Source: Gnetum montanum (lineage: Eukaryota; Streptophyta; Gnetopsida; Gnetales; Gnetaceae). From it: a stretch of DNA of 38,386 nt. Positions 21,501 through 31,850 of the stretch are shown here, in pieces. A model generated the notes under the pieces. That model was given only the letters and a program-made list of their open reading frames with translations, ran no database searches and had not been told where the DNA came from. Location: contig MNCI01023875.1 of the NCBI GenBank assembly GCA_015680685.1, forward strand, positions 40,099 to 78,484, read 5' to 3'. Both the position numbers and the translations under genes were made by a program. Positions within the stretch are counted from its first letter, which is position 1; every line of letters starts with the position of its first letter.

Positions 21501-21686
21501 TAATGTGCCAAGGCCTTTTAAATGAGATTTTTTGGTTTTAGAGCTGACATGCCGAGGTTTTTTGGATGAGCTTTTTGATTCTATATTTTAGTTTGAGGGT
21601 TGATGTCCCAAGGCTTCCTAGATGAACTTTTTGATTTTAGAGTTAATGTGGCAAGGCTTTTCAAATGAAATTTTTCAACTCTAGAC
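21501..21686. repeat. four-unit degenerate tandem repeat, 43 to 56 bp per unit
   Basis: Units start near 21501, 21545, 21601 and 21644. Each has ATGT(G/C)CC-AAGGCTTTT, then AATGAGATTTTTT or a variant, then GATTTTAGAGTT. Wording decays gradually from unit to unit. No coding potential. Confidence 0.65.
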
Positions 21687-22260
21687 AGTAATTCTAAAAG
21701 ATGAATCAACAAGACCAAGCTTCTTTCCTTTTGAATACTTTAACAAAATGTGTTCCGTAAGTTGAAACTTGTAAAATTGCAAATGAAATTTTGTTTCTAT
21801 TTGGCTACAATTATTTAGATGAGTTTTTCGATAGTTTTTAATTCTAAAAATTGGTTTGAGTTTGCAAGTCTTTTTGGAGCAAGATGATTATTATTTTTAA
21901 GCTAGCCAAGCTTGAACTTGTAATAGCTAAAATGCTTATCTTAAAAAACAAGTTTTGCTTGGGTTTTAATGTAAAACTATCACTAAATGAAGCTATTCTA
22001 GAACCAACTTTCTTGTTAAAAAAACTACAATTACCATCAAGCTCAAAACACCCAACAATATCCCCCTTTTAAAACTAGTTAAGATTAAACATACAAAACA
22101 TGCCAAAAAGCTTATTAAAAAAAATGAAGGCTACTTGGGTTTTTGGCTTGCAACTCTTGCTAAATAGAGCTACCCTACAATCTTCTTTCCTTTAAAAAAC
22201 CTACAACTACCATCAAGTTTAGAACATCAACCAAAATCTTGGTTTAATTAATATTAATGA

Positions 22261-22415
22261 CCATGAGTTATGGTTAAATCATAGGTGGACATTCTAAAGA
22301 TCATAAGTTGTGGTGAATTATGGTTTGATCCTAGAATTACTACAAACTAACCACAAGTTTTGGTGATTTTGTGGTTTAATTTTGAGAATACCATGAGCTA
22401 ACCACATGTTGTAGT
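22261..22415. repeat. degenerate repeats of CCACAAGTTTTGG-like words
   Basis: CCATGAGTTATGG (22261), TCATAAGTTGTGG (22301), CCACAAGTTTTGG (22351) and CCACATGTTGTAG (22402), mostly followed by a TGGTTTAAT or TGGTTAAAT word. Spacing is 40, 50 and 51 bp. Confidence 0.5.
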
Positions 22416-23560
22416 AAGAAATAAAACTTAAATTGTGATAGTTTGAATTTCCAAATTTGATTGTGATATTATTTTTAATGTTTTCATATGAGATTCATAA
22501 CTCCTTGTAGTTGACCATGAATATTTGAAATTATTTTGATAAATTCATGGTGTCTTGAATCTTTGTCTTCTAACATGAAAAATTTTGTAGTTCTTAAAGT
22601 TTCAAAATGAAAAATGATTGATCTAGGTTGTGAATTAAGATATTATATATTGAAAGCTTGAAAATCTATAGTAATAAGCTAATAATAGAAAGTGAAGAAT
22701 GTTAATATAATTGATCAAGGAATAAATATGAGAATAAGATATTAAGGAGAGAGAGAAATATGAATAGCTATCTATTTGTTGGATAATTTATGCATTAACT
22801 TTATTGACTAATTTCAAGTCACTTACATCATGTATACCCTTTTTTTATATGGAATTTTTTGGGGCCACACTAGGGGTTAATGAAACATCATCTCCTAGTA
22901 ATAAAAATTATTAAAAAATTATGAATTGAAGCCAAATACTTGTACATCTGCCCATCAATTTCAAGATTTCTAAATAAAATTTTTTATCTTATTTCTTCAA
23001 TAGATGAAAAAAAGTTACAAGGTTTTGAGTACAAAGTTATAAAGAAAACTAATAATTATTGTATTGCATCCTAATTTTCAACATCATACACATCTCTTAC
23101 ATTTTTGATAAGTTCATATCTTCACTCTCTATGGATATTCATAATGCTAGTCCTCACAAGTGATATTCTATGCGGAAAAGAAATTAGTTCACTAATACTT
23201 ATATTAATATTTTATTATATTTTTATAGACTTAAAGGAATTGTTAGATAAATAAACTTGTGTAAAATATCTTATTAGTAATTAATCTTGAGTATCTAGTC
23301 TTGTAATATCTCATCTAAGCATATAGAAAATTTTGGTGACAGAAGTTCCATCCATGAGGATCAAAATCATGGAGTGAGTTTCTAATAATGAAGACTAAAG
23401 CCACATGGAAGATATGGAAGAAAAACCTTGAAAAGAAAATTAGATACTTAGATTTTGTATCATGAAGTATAAATGATATTAGTGAAGCATTTTTTGTGAA
23501 GTGAGATATGTTGCTGGTGAATTGTTTTATATAAAGTATTTATACACTAGTTTAGCTATA

Positions 23561-23800
23561 TAGTTATAATATATATCTATTATTTAGTTGAGAAAATATT
23601 TATATTTTTCAAATTAGTTCATTGGAAATTGATAAAAAGCTCATATTTTGGCCTAGCATTATAATCTTAATTATTTATCTTCCTTAAAATGGCCTCTCAA
23701 CCAAAATGAGTAAATATTAATTTAGTTATAAATTTATTATATATATTGATTATTTGGTTAAGATAAAATGTTTTTCAAATTAATAAACTTCAAGAATTAA
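23561..23800. repeat. imperfect duplication about 162 bp apart
   Basis: TAGTTATAATATATATC-TATTATTTAG at 23561 resembles TAGTTATAAATTTATTATATATATTGATTATTTGG at 23723 (written as fragments). Both are followed by TTTTTCAAATTA. AT-rich, so chance similarity is possible. Confidence 0.4.
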
Positions 23801-24267
23801 TTTACTAAGAGTTGATTTTCAAATTATTGTTAAACAATTTTTTCTCATGGTAATTATTAAGTATTAAATTTTCAAATGATAATTGATCATATTAATTCAT
23901 CATGAAAGAGTTCATCTCCTAGCTTAGCATCATGATGATAAATATTTATTTTCTATTACAAAGTCTAGTCAAGTTTCAATTGGTCTATCTACCAAAACAA
24001 ATAAAATAATCATTGAGAAAAAGTTAATCTATTAGACCAACTTTATGATAATAATTATTCAATTTCCATGATAAAGTCTAGTGAACTTGCCAACTACTAA
24101 TTAGCCTCTTAGCTAAAATAAAACAATGTAAAGTGTGTAACACCTAAATGTTTTGAGATTTGTATAGATATTTAGTGGCATTTGTACTAATAGATTTTTT
24201 TCATTTCAAAGAACACTTGTATTAATATCTACAAAATAATATTACTAAATTTGCTCATACTAGAAAA

Positions 24268-25190
24268 GTAATTATTTGTAGAGATTTTAATAGTCACATT
24301 ACTTCTAAACAAGTTCTAGTTTTGGACTGGTATAAAACATATTGCAACTATTTGGTATATGAGGAATACATACATGTTTCTTTTGATATTTATACAAATA
24401 GATTTGGTTAAGAATTAATCTCTTTGGAAAAATCATTTGATCTTTTCTTTTTCAATGGTATTTCTAAATACCCAAATTCCATGTTATATACTTTGGAAGG
24501 TTTTAAAGAGAAATCATTCATTAACCTACTTTTCTACACACCACAATTTATACATAATTTATAAAGTGATATATTGCTTAAATCATTACACTGTTATATA
24601 ATTTTCAATATCAAATCTATATGTAAAACTACTAGGTGAAGCAAAAGGATATACAATGTCAAATTAAAAAATAATCAGTAGTAACAATATATATAGGAAG
24701 TCAATAGGCTTTGGGTTCACAATTAAGATGATAAGAATATTATATAAGTTTTAGTAATGGTTGCCTCTAATGTGACATCATTGTCAAACTTGTGGTTTAA
24801 TACTAAGTGTATACAAGCTCAATTGTAAGTTAAAAGAGCTGATCATGATCCAAATGTCATTAAAATATACAAGAATTTTATTCAATGGAAGAAAAATAAA
24901 ATTTTCATGGAGCATCAAGCACAACTCCATAATATGATTAGGAAGAATCCTAAGAAATTTTGTCAACATTTTCTTCAAAAATACTAAAAATCATGGAATA
25001 TTGATTTTTTAGAAATTGTTAATTTCTTTAGATCTCTCTTTAAACATGAATAAGTTATCCTATTTATCCCACCTCACATGCATCTCTATGCATCACTCAA
25101 ACTAAGATAGAGGAAGGGTTAGCTTGACTAGCTTTTGAAAAAGCAACAAATGGTTTAGACTTAGATTTATATTTGTTTAAATAGGGAGGA
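24268..25190 (+). pseudogene. LINE-type non-LTR retrotransposon relic (endonuclease and pre-RT linker)
   Basis: The frame from 24268 reads VIICRDFNSHITSKQ, where the GDFN motif of the apurinic-type endonuclease has become RDFN. It continues with RFG-stop-ELISLEKSFDLFFFNG and then a YTLEGFKEKSFINLLFYTP segment. These match the order GDFN, GR-L-L-NG, FT-IDY of LINE endonucleases. From 24830 to 25060 another frame reads FIQWKKNKIFMEHQAQL, IRKNPKKFCQHF and VNFFRSLFKHE, the conserved charged linker before RT. At 25130-25190 it reads AFEKATNGLDLDLYLFK, the degenerate first RT motif. The rest of RT is missing. These enzymes nick target DNA and prime reverse transcription there. It abuts a copia relic on the right. 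Confidence 0.65.
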
Positions 25191-25445
25191 ACTATAGGTA
25201 TTAATTGTTAGTTAATGTGAAAAATTAAACTATTAGTTAATGTGAAGAAAGCTCTTCCTCTATTTTTATCAATTTAAGTTATGTCTATCATAACTTCCAA
25301 CTTTGTAATCTTTTCTTGAGATATGATTACTAGTTTCTAAAATTATTTAAAGTTTGTAATAAAGAAAAATATTGTTGTTGTTCTCTTTTATAAATTGAAG
25401 GATGGAAAGATGTGTTTCATACCACCAAAATAATAGTAACAAAGT
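25191..25445 (+). other. AT-rich boundary between LINE and copia relic
   Basis: A short direct repeat (TTAGTTAATGTGAA at about 25209 and 25234) lies here. The run up to about 25395 has the composition of a copia LTR end (TTTGTAATC..., ...GTTGTTGTTCTCTTTTATA), but no primer-binding site matching initiator tRNA-Met was found. LTR identity is not claimed. Confidence 0.3.
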
Positions 25446-26160
25446 GTGAAGGAAGGGCTTAAGAGTGTTGTAACAACATCAAGCTATCAAAGTTATCATG
25501 GATGGCTTATGTCCTTGGAATATTTTCTCCAAATAAAGGAAGAGCNCGCTTGCAAAAGAACTAATGTTGATTCATCCTATTTGAGCAACAAAATTTTGGC
25601 ATATCTTTCTAACAAAGCAGATTCTCATGTTCTTTAGATAAATTTGAAAAATAGGTTTGATAAAGCTTCAGTTTAAATCCATTCTCATATTTATCAAAAA
25701 AAGTTTAATGTAAAGATGAAAGAAGGTGTTTCTTTGTAAGATCATCTACATGATATGATGGAAAATTTTGTTAAATTTGAAGAATATAAAGTGATAATTC
25801 TAGAGCCAGTAAAGTGTTATGTTGTTTTGAATTTTTTATGTAAATCTTAGTATCTAATTATTACAACTATTATTACCTCTATGAGTAGTCATAATATTTC
25901 TTTTGATGGTGTAGTTTCTACTCTTCAAGATGTAGTAAAAATATTTCATAATGGGTAGGGTCAATCATCAAATAATTTTTTTACAGTTTCAAATAGAGGT
26001 AGATCTAATAAACATGATTAAAGTAGGAGACCTAACTAGAGTATGAAAAGGAGTAAAATTAGAGGACCTTATAAAAGTAGGATTGAATGTTGGGTTTGCC
26101 ACAAAATTGGTCACATGAAGAGGGACTGTTGTGGTTACAAAGTAAGGAAAACATCACTGC
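25446..26160 (+). pseudogene. Ty1/copia gag relic with CCHC zinc knuckle
   Basis: The first frame begins SYQSYHGWLMSLEYFLQ and continues with NKILAYLSNKADSHVL and NLKNRFDKA. Later comes DHLHDMMENFVKFEEYK, the usual UBN2/copia gag pattern of 'W...L..LW..L...F'. The zinc knuckle CWVCHKIGHMKRDC (26088-26129) is an intact C-x2-C-x4-H-x4-C motif. Several stops and shifts break the frame. One base at 25546 is N. Gag packages the element RNA and this knuckle binds it. Confidence 0.8.
25546..25546. other. ambiguous base (N)
   Basis: The only non-ACGT character I noticed, in the copia gag relic. It is a sequencing or assembly ambiguity. Confidence 0.95.
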
Positions 26161-26892
26161 AATAGAAAGAAAAAATAGAGTTAGAAAAATTAGAAAGTAA
26201 TGTTGTTCTACAAATAAATCATTTAGAGGGTGAGCTTGATTTTGATTTTATTATATCTTAATCATTTACAGTATTTTATTTAAACAAAGAAAAAGATGTT
26301 TGAGTTATAGATAGAGGATCCTTATTTCAGACTTGCCATGATTAGTCTATTTTTACTTCCTATCAGCTAGTTTCATCAAGTGTTGTTTATGCTACTAATG
26401 GTGTTCCTTTAAAATTTCTTGGTATAGGAAGTGTTGTTTTACAATAGCTTGGTTTGCATAAAATCACTCTTAATAATGTTAGGAATGTTTCTAAAGTTTC
26501 TAAGAGGTTGATTTTTGTTTCTCAACTTAATGATTTGGGTTTAAATTTTTCATGTGGAAATAATGAATGAAAAATTACCAAGGGCATTTTAGCAATTTTG
26601 AAGGGTAAAAAGGCTAGCATAATGTATACTTTAGAAGCTAATATATGTTTGAAAAATGATTCTATGGCTATAGTTACTATAGGGAAGGATAATAATTTAT
26701 GGCATAAGCTATTGGGTTATTGTAATTTAAAGGTACCTTAATCTCATACTTGCATTTCCAAATTTGTAGTAAGTTGCACAGAATTTTGCAAAGATTGTGC
26801 TATTGGTAAATCAAAAGGGTGAATTTTCAAAGAAAAATGAAACATATACAAGATAATAAATTGGAACTTGTTTCTTTTGATGTTTGTTTCTA
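26161..26892 (+). pseudogene. Ty1/copia protease and truncated integrase relic
   Basis: Protease: a stop replaces Trp in the WVIDSGAS motif, then VIDRGS with Asp at 26310-26312 (normally DSGA, so Ser-Gly is lost). Further marks are YATNGVPLKFLGIGSV, then NDLGLNFSCG. The integrase N part has LWHKLLGYCNLK (26694-26733), then CKDCAIGKSKG (26788-26818), the His-His/Cys-Cys finger. The frame reaches KLELVSFDVC (first catalytic Asp 26879-26881) and stops being coding within a few codons, at about 26888. There the sequence becomes LTR-like DNA of the opposite orientation. RT and RNase H are missing. Confidence 0.8.
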
Positions 26893-27066
26893 CCTCTTAT
26901 TTATAGATGAGGAGATAGGCTTCAATATTGCATATGCAATATATCGTGGCTAGGCTGCGATATCATGTCGGCTGTGATACTGCGGATTTGATATCATAGG
27001 TGCGATATCATGAGTGCATTATTGTGGGTGCAATATCACTTCTGTCAGCAAATTCATGACTCATCA
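26893..27066 (-). mobile_element. Y-family LTR copy 4, truncated to U3 plus TATA (minus strand)
   Basis: Starts TGATGAGTCATGAATTTGCT reading leftward from 27066, just after a polypurine block. It holds a run of GATATC/GATATT words about 15 to 25 bp apart, and a TATAAATA on the minus strand (plus 26898-26905). It ends there, against copia integrase, so R and U5 are absent. Confidence 0.75.
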
Positions 27067-28134
27067 TACCCCCACGACTGAATGAAAACTCGTCCCTAAG
27101 TTAAAGTGACAACAAGCTACATTGATTACATAGTGGGTAGGTATGGGATTATTGACTAGCTAGAATGGATTCATGCCGTAGTGTGGAGTTAGAAAAAAAT
27201 TGAGACACAACACAAAATAAAATCCTATGATTACAAAATTGGATGGAACTCATGTAGTTCTTGGTGGCAGTGGCTCCTCCATGGATGTCTTTCCCTTTTC
27301 TTGCACTCCAGGTCTTGGGATTTGATGGCATTGAAGTATGGCCTAGAGTTTCTCCTCTTGTAAGGCCTTGACTGCCTTGGTGTGTGTGTAAGTTTGCACT
27401 TGTGCCATAGAGGCATCCCAGTCAACCTTCTCTTTTTCTTCCACCATCCTTTTATTCTCTATCAACAGTTTATTAAGTTGCTCAGTTCTGAAAGTGTCTA
27501 GCTAGTTTTGGGTAACCTTTGGCCCTGTATTCAGAAAGTTTAATACTTCTAAAATGGCTTGAATAGAGAAATCAATAGTCACACCATAATTGTTAACCGG
27601 GGTTCCTTCTTCTTTATTGTGCCAAATTTGGTACGTTCCTCCTAAGTACCAGGCATTACTTTTATAGAGGATAGGCCATAATGGAGATTCTTTGAGGTGA
27701 TCCCTAATGACCTCCAAAGGAAATTCTGTGAAAGGTCCAAAGTTTAATTCCATGATTACTACAATGAATATGGACCTTTCATGGATGGTCTAAACACAAT
27801 CCTGGGGAAACGTGAGATATTGTCCCTGTTTAGATGCTATAGTAGCTCCTCCTTCTACCCGCCTTGATTATACAATAGCAGGGTCTTCTTGGTGGGTACT
27901 AAATGATTGTTCCTCCTACTTTGCATGTTGTTTGGCAGGAACTTGTCCTTCACCTCTCCTAGGTCATTTGATCGCACCTTGATTAGGACCTTCCTGTTGT
28001 TTGTATTTCAGGGCCATTTGCAATCACATGGGGCCAATCGTTAGTAACGTTGTTACCAAAGTTAGGTTATACCTTACTGCTTGCCTTAATAGATTTACTT
28101 TATCTCTATGTGATATTGATTATTGAAAGAACAT
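27064..28134 (-). pseudogene. 357-codon accessory ORF of unknown function, broken only by stops
   Basis: From ATG at 28134 to TGA at 27066-27064 the minus strand keeps a single frame of 357 codons with no frameshift. Ten internal stops interrupt it, all reachable by one transition from Gln or Arg (CAA, CAG, CGA) or Trp. The first 120 codons are Gln/Arg-rich (MALKYKQQEGPNQG at codon 40). Codons 128-210 form a compact-looking segment with FTEFPLEVIRDHLKESPLWP and YLGGTYQIWHNKEEGTPVNN. Codons 212-265 are charged and heptad-like (LNKLLIENKRMVEEKEKV), a probable coiled coil. The last 35 codons span the polypurine block. There is no signal peptide, and I recognise no domain or catalytic motif. It lies between two Y-family U3 pieces with no gag or pol. 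It could be a 3' accessory ORF of the family, or a captured host fragment. Confidence 0.6.
27067..27100 (-). promoter_or_regulatory. polypurine-tract block of the minus-strand Y-family element
   Basis: Minus strand: CTTAGGGACGAG, TTTTCATTCAGTC, GTGGGGGTA, then TGATGAG. Same block as 4521-4554 and 5627-5662. The accessory frame reads through it in phase and ends in the first TGA of the LTR. Confidence 0.75.
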
Positions 28135-28140
28135 GTCCCC

Positions 28141-28237
28141 AATATCGTGTCAGCTGTGATACCATGGATGCGATATCGCGGTGTGATATTGTGGGTGCGT
28201 TATCATGGGTGTGATATCATGGCTGTCAGCAAATTCA
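28141..28237 (-). mobile_element. Y-family LTR copy 5, short U3 fragment (minus strand)
   Basis: Reading leftward from 28237: TATGAGTCATGAATTTGCTG, then CAGCCATGATATC and a series of GATATC/GATATT words, ending near GACACGATATTG. It matches the first 100 or so bases of copy 4, apart from an initial TG now TA. It adjoins the 357-codon ORF on its left and so sits in the 5' LTR position of that element. Confidence 0.7.
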
Positions 28238-28361
28238 TGACTCATAAAAAAACTATGATGAAGGTGAATAATGGGACAATGATAATCACAAAGACCACCA
28301 TGAATGAATGGGTTGTAGAAGACATCATAGGCATCATTAAAATAATAATGATAATGAGCCT

Positions 28362-29780
28362 TTGATTATCACTCAAAGCATTCTGAACATCATAGAGGTC
28401 GTCAAAATTCCAACCAAGCATATGAAAGATAGTTGGATCAAGCGACTTGACATGAACAATAACCCTAGATTTGAGGGGGGATATATCTCTGATTTGCAAA
28501 CACATCTTCAAGCCTTTCACAATGCCTATGCCTTAAAGAATATTGAAAATGATTAACAAAAATTAAAGCTATTTCCCAAGATGCTCATTAAGAAAGTAGA
28601 GAGCTAGTATCGATCCCTGGAGCTAAAATCCATCTACAAGTGAATTACAATGCTAGAGCTATTCAATGATAAATATTAGACATACTTTCGAGTGTCTAAT
28701 CTACGAAGGCAGATTCAAGGATGGAAGCAAGGAAAACATGAACCTTTGGATGCTACCATGGACAAATACTATTCTCTCATACACTAATTCCCTAGCCATG
28801 ATTATTCTCAATGGGAACAACTTTGCCACATCATAGATGAACTCAGATCAAAAACAAGAAGAACTCTTGGGGTCTATGCCAAGAAAGACTGTCAAAACTT
28901 AGACTCCATCAGATCCAAAGGCTAATAGAGTGGATAGACAAAGAAGAAGGAGAGCTAAGGAAATGGGAAAGTGTTGAGGACTTTAAAGGAATCCTTCCAT
29001 TAGAAAAAAAGAGGTACAATTTTATGACAATGAGAAGGAGTCATCACTTGATGAGGTGGTGCAATGAAAAACCTTGCCAATCCAAAAATTTGTTTCCAAT
29101 ATATCAGCCAAGCTTGATAAATTATGGGACTCTTTGAATGAAAAATTTCAAACTACTCTAAAAATTGCAATGGAATCAAGAAAGCAAAGTAGTAATCATG
29201 ATCGCATGAGGTGGAGAGAAGCTGAACATGTGTACCAAAGTGTAAGGGCAAAGCTATTGCAATAGAAGAAGTTGTATAGATAGAATCAAATGATGATGGT
29301 GGATGTGACATTTTCTGATATGAACATCCTAGAGGATTTTCCCTGTTGTGTCACACTTGTAGGAGTCTAGGGTGTATGTGCTGAATCCTAGACTAGTAAC
29401 AAGGCAAGCATCCAGAAAATTACCTTATCCTCAAGGAAATCCAAGGTAATTCCACCAGCAACAACAAGCTTATTATCCAAGTAGATCTCCACCATAACCA
29501 TATGAGTAGTATGAGCAATGGCAACACCCACAGTTGTGGGAGATACCACCACCAAGGTAACAATACCTTTACCAGTAACCAAATCCATATGGGTACTATG
29601 TTCAACAACCCATTCACGCCACCTTCCAACATCACTACTACCCTCATGAGTATTATTGAACTCATTCTTCATCTCCCAAGTAGGAGTTCCCACATCCATC
29701 ACCATTCTCATCCTTCTACATATCCCTCTCCATCCTCAACCCAATTACTGTCAACTCCATCAATGTAGGGAGAAATTCCA
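28362..29780 (+). pseudogene. Ty3/gypsy gag relic (element E5)
   Basis: The third frame from 28362 reads VVKIPTKHMKDSWIKRLDMN, NPRFEGGYISDLQTHLQAF, LKLFPKMLIKKVES-stop-YRSLELKS, then LELFNDKY, and NLRRQIQGWKQGKHEPLDA near 28702. This is the 'phenylalanine-P-F-G ... L-F-P ... W-Y-L' arrangement of plant Ty3 capsids. The C-terminal part (about 29400-29770) is rich in Tyr, Pro, Gln and Ser (AYYPSRSPP) with frame changes. Minus-strand ORFs at 29388-29711 are mirror frames. The 5' LTR and primer site of E5 were not found; its left side touches the Y-family fragment at 28237. Confidence 0.65.
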
Positions 29781-29989
29781 CCTTAGTTACAACAATGCAA
29801 CACAACTAGGGCTATTAACTTACATCTGGCTCCTTAGTCAAGTGGTTTAGAAACAAGATTATGAAAAAGACCTTTCTTTGAAACCAACAACCCAACTAAA
29901 CTCTCACATACACCTATAGCTAGCAACCCTACATCTCCATCTCCCAATGCATCTAATCTATTTGAGTTCCATTCAAACCAAACACCTTC

Positions 29990-30500
29990 CAAAGTCCATA
30001 CCATCATGTTAACTTATGCTGTAATTGATTGGATAAAGGTTGGCCACCTTCCCAAGAAACTATCTAATCCTAGAAGTCCCCTTATTTATCTTCAAATCAC
30101 TAGAAATAAGCCTTGCAAGGCTATTCTAGATTTAGGTTTTGATGTTAATATGATTTTTCATGAGATGTATAAAGCCTAGAACCTACCTTCACTCAAGAAT
30201 AGCAACATTCGTCTCGAGTTGGCTGATCAACCCATCACTATTCCTTTGGAACTAGTGAAGGACATTGTAACTACCATTTTTGGATGGACCTTAGCAATTT
30301 CTTAGTGATCCAAGTGGATAATTGTAATGGAAACTTCCCAATCATCATGGGAAGGGCTCGGTTAAGCACTATTAATGCACAATTGGGGATCCAAGATCTT
30401 TCCCTCAAAATATCTAAACAAACTGCATTGCAAAATATCAAGAGGAAGAAAGTTCCATGCATCATGTATAGTGATATAGGGTGCAATTGTGTGTAGAAAC
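29990..30500 (+). pseudogene. Ty3/gypsy protease relic (element E5)
   Basis: AILDLGFDVNMI (about 30120-30156) stands where the family has a D-G-G-S-x-V-N-I-M active site; Asp is kept (30129-30131), Gly-Gly-Ser is altered. It is followed by NIRLELADQPITIPLELVKD and, after a frameshift near 30280, by the open piece 30284-30496 (FLVIQVDNCNGNFPIIMGRA, then LSTINAQLG). The last motif corresponds to the I-L-G-R-P-W-L region. The processing protease is inactive here. Confidence 0.65.
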
Positions 30501-30899
30501 CATGGACCATTAATAGTGTATCTATCAAAACATGTAGTTAGTGTGCTGATATATCAAAAATTCAAAGGTGCTTATATGAAATAGCCATAGGGTAGGAGGC
30601 CACCTAATGGTTAACAACTAACTTTGAGAGTAGATCAATACTTTTGTGGAACTTGCTAGGAGCCTAACATGTACCTACATGAAAGGAATGGATGAACTGG
30701 AGCAAGTTCATCACCAACTCTCTATTGACAAAATTGATGATACCAACTAGGAAGGGTTGAAAATTTCTAAAAATGTTAAACAAGAGCTCATTGTATTGAA
30801 AAATCTACCTGCTAGCATGGAATATGCATTCTTGAAAAATGGAAATTCAATAATAATCAATGTAAATATTGCTCTTGAATAAAAGGGGATGTTGCTAAA

Positions 30900-31850
30900 A
30901 GTGGTCAACAAAGGGCCAACAGCTTTTTCCTAGTCATATTCTGAACTTATAGGGATTGATCCTAAGATATGCCAACATTGTATCTACACTGATCTGGCCA
31001 TGAAGCCAAAGAGGTAGCCACATCGATGGTTGAATCCCACATTGAAGTAGCTCATCAAAGAGGAAATCGAAAAAATCCTCAAGGAAATGTTCATCTAATC
31101 CATTACGGATAGCAAGTGGGTTAGCCCATTGGTGATAGTGCTAAATAAATATGTCAAGTGATAGGTTTGTATTGATTTTAGGCTATTGAACGTGGCTATT
31201 TTAAAGATCACTTCTCGTTGCCATTTGTAGATCAAGTGTTGCACAACATTTTTGGGCATTGCTACTTTAGATTTTTGAATGGTTACAGTGGTTATAACAA
31301 AATTCAGATTATGCTAGAGGATTAGGACAAAACCACATTCACAAGTCCCTAGGGAACTTTTGCATATCTAAAGATGCCATTTAAACTATGTAATGCACTT
31401 TCCACATTCCAATGCCTGGTCTTAAGCATTTTTTAGTAGCAGATTGGTTGCAAGATGGAAGTCTTCATGGATGACTTCTCCATCTATGAGGCTACATTTA
31501 AGAAAGCCCTAGACCATCTTATGCAAGTGCTCAAAAGATGTATGAAGACCAATCTTTGGCTCAATTGGAAGAACAACCATTTTATGGTCCAAGAGGGCAT
31601 TGTGTTGGGGCACAAAATCTCATAATAAAGGATTGAGGTCAAACCTAAAAAGATTAGGGTCATCCAAGGAATTACCCATCAATCAAAAATTGTAAAAGAT
31701 GTCTAGTTATATCTTAGATAGACTAGTTACTATTGAACATTTATAGACAATTTTTCTAAGATCATAAAATCATTGGTCAAACTAACAAAGAAAGATGCTT
31801 CATTTATTTGGATCAAGAAATGTGAAAATGCATTCCAACAACTAAAGGAT
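30900..31850 (+). pseudogene. Ty3/gypsy reverse transcriptase relic, Athila-like (element E5)
   Basis: Landmarks across frames are: SYSELIGIDPKICQH; IKEEIEKILKEMFI; SKWVSPLVIVLNK; VCIDFRLLN (with a stop before it); NGYSGYNKIQIMLED; TTFTSP-stop-GTFAYLKMPFKLCNA; and the catalytic box VFMDDFS (31461-31481; Asp-Asp 31470-31475). Then come FMVQEGIVLGHKIS in the thumb and TFIDNFSKIIKSLVKLTKKDA. M-D-D-F-S with S-K-W-V-S-P is the pattern of Athila and related lineages. The Trp of PWGTF is TAG (31350-31352), the same codon hit as in E2. More frameshifts than E2. Confidence 0.82.

Larger units (their letters stand above)
21690..24260. other. AT-rich sequence without recognisable genes; minor tandem repeats
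   Basis: No supported frame on either strand. Weak repeats occur at 22261-22415 (CCATGAGTTATGG / CCACAAGTTTTGG words 40 to 51 bp apart) and 23561-23800 (a TAGTTATAA...ATTATTTGGTT segment repeated about 162 bp apart). I could not assign a transposon family. Confidence 0.5.

Noticed and set aside
29388-29711. 107- and 81-codon minus-strand ORFs, Trp/Leu/Val-rich, looking like membrane segments
   Set aside because: They are the antisense of the Tyr/Pro/Gln-rich gag C terminus of E5.
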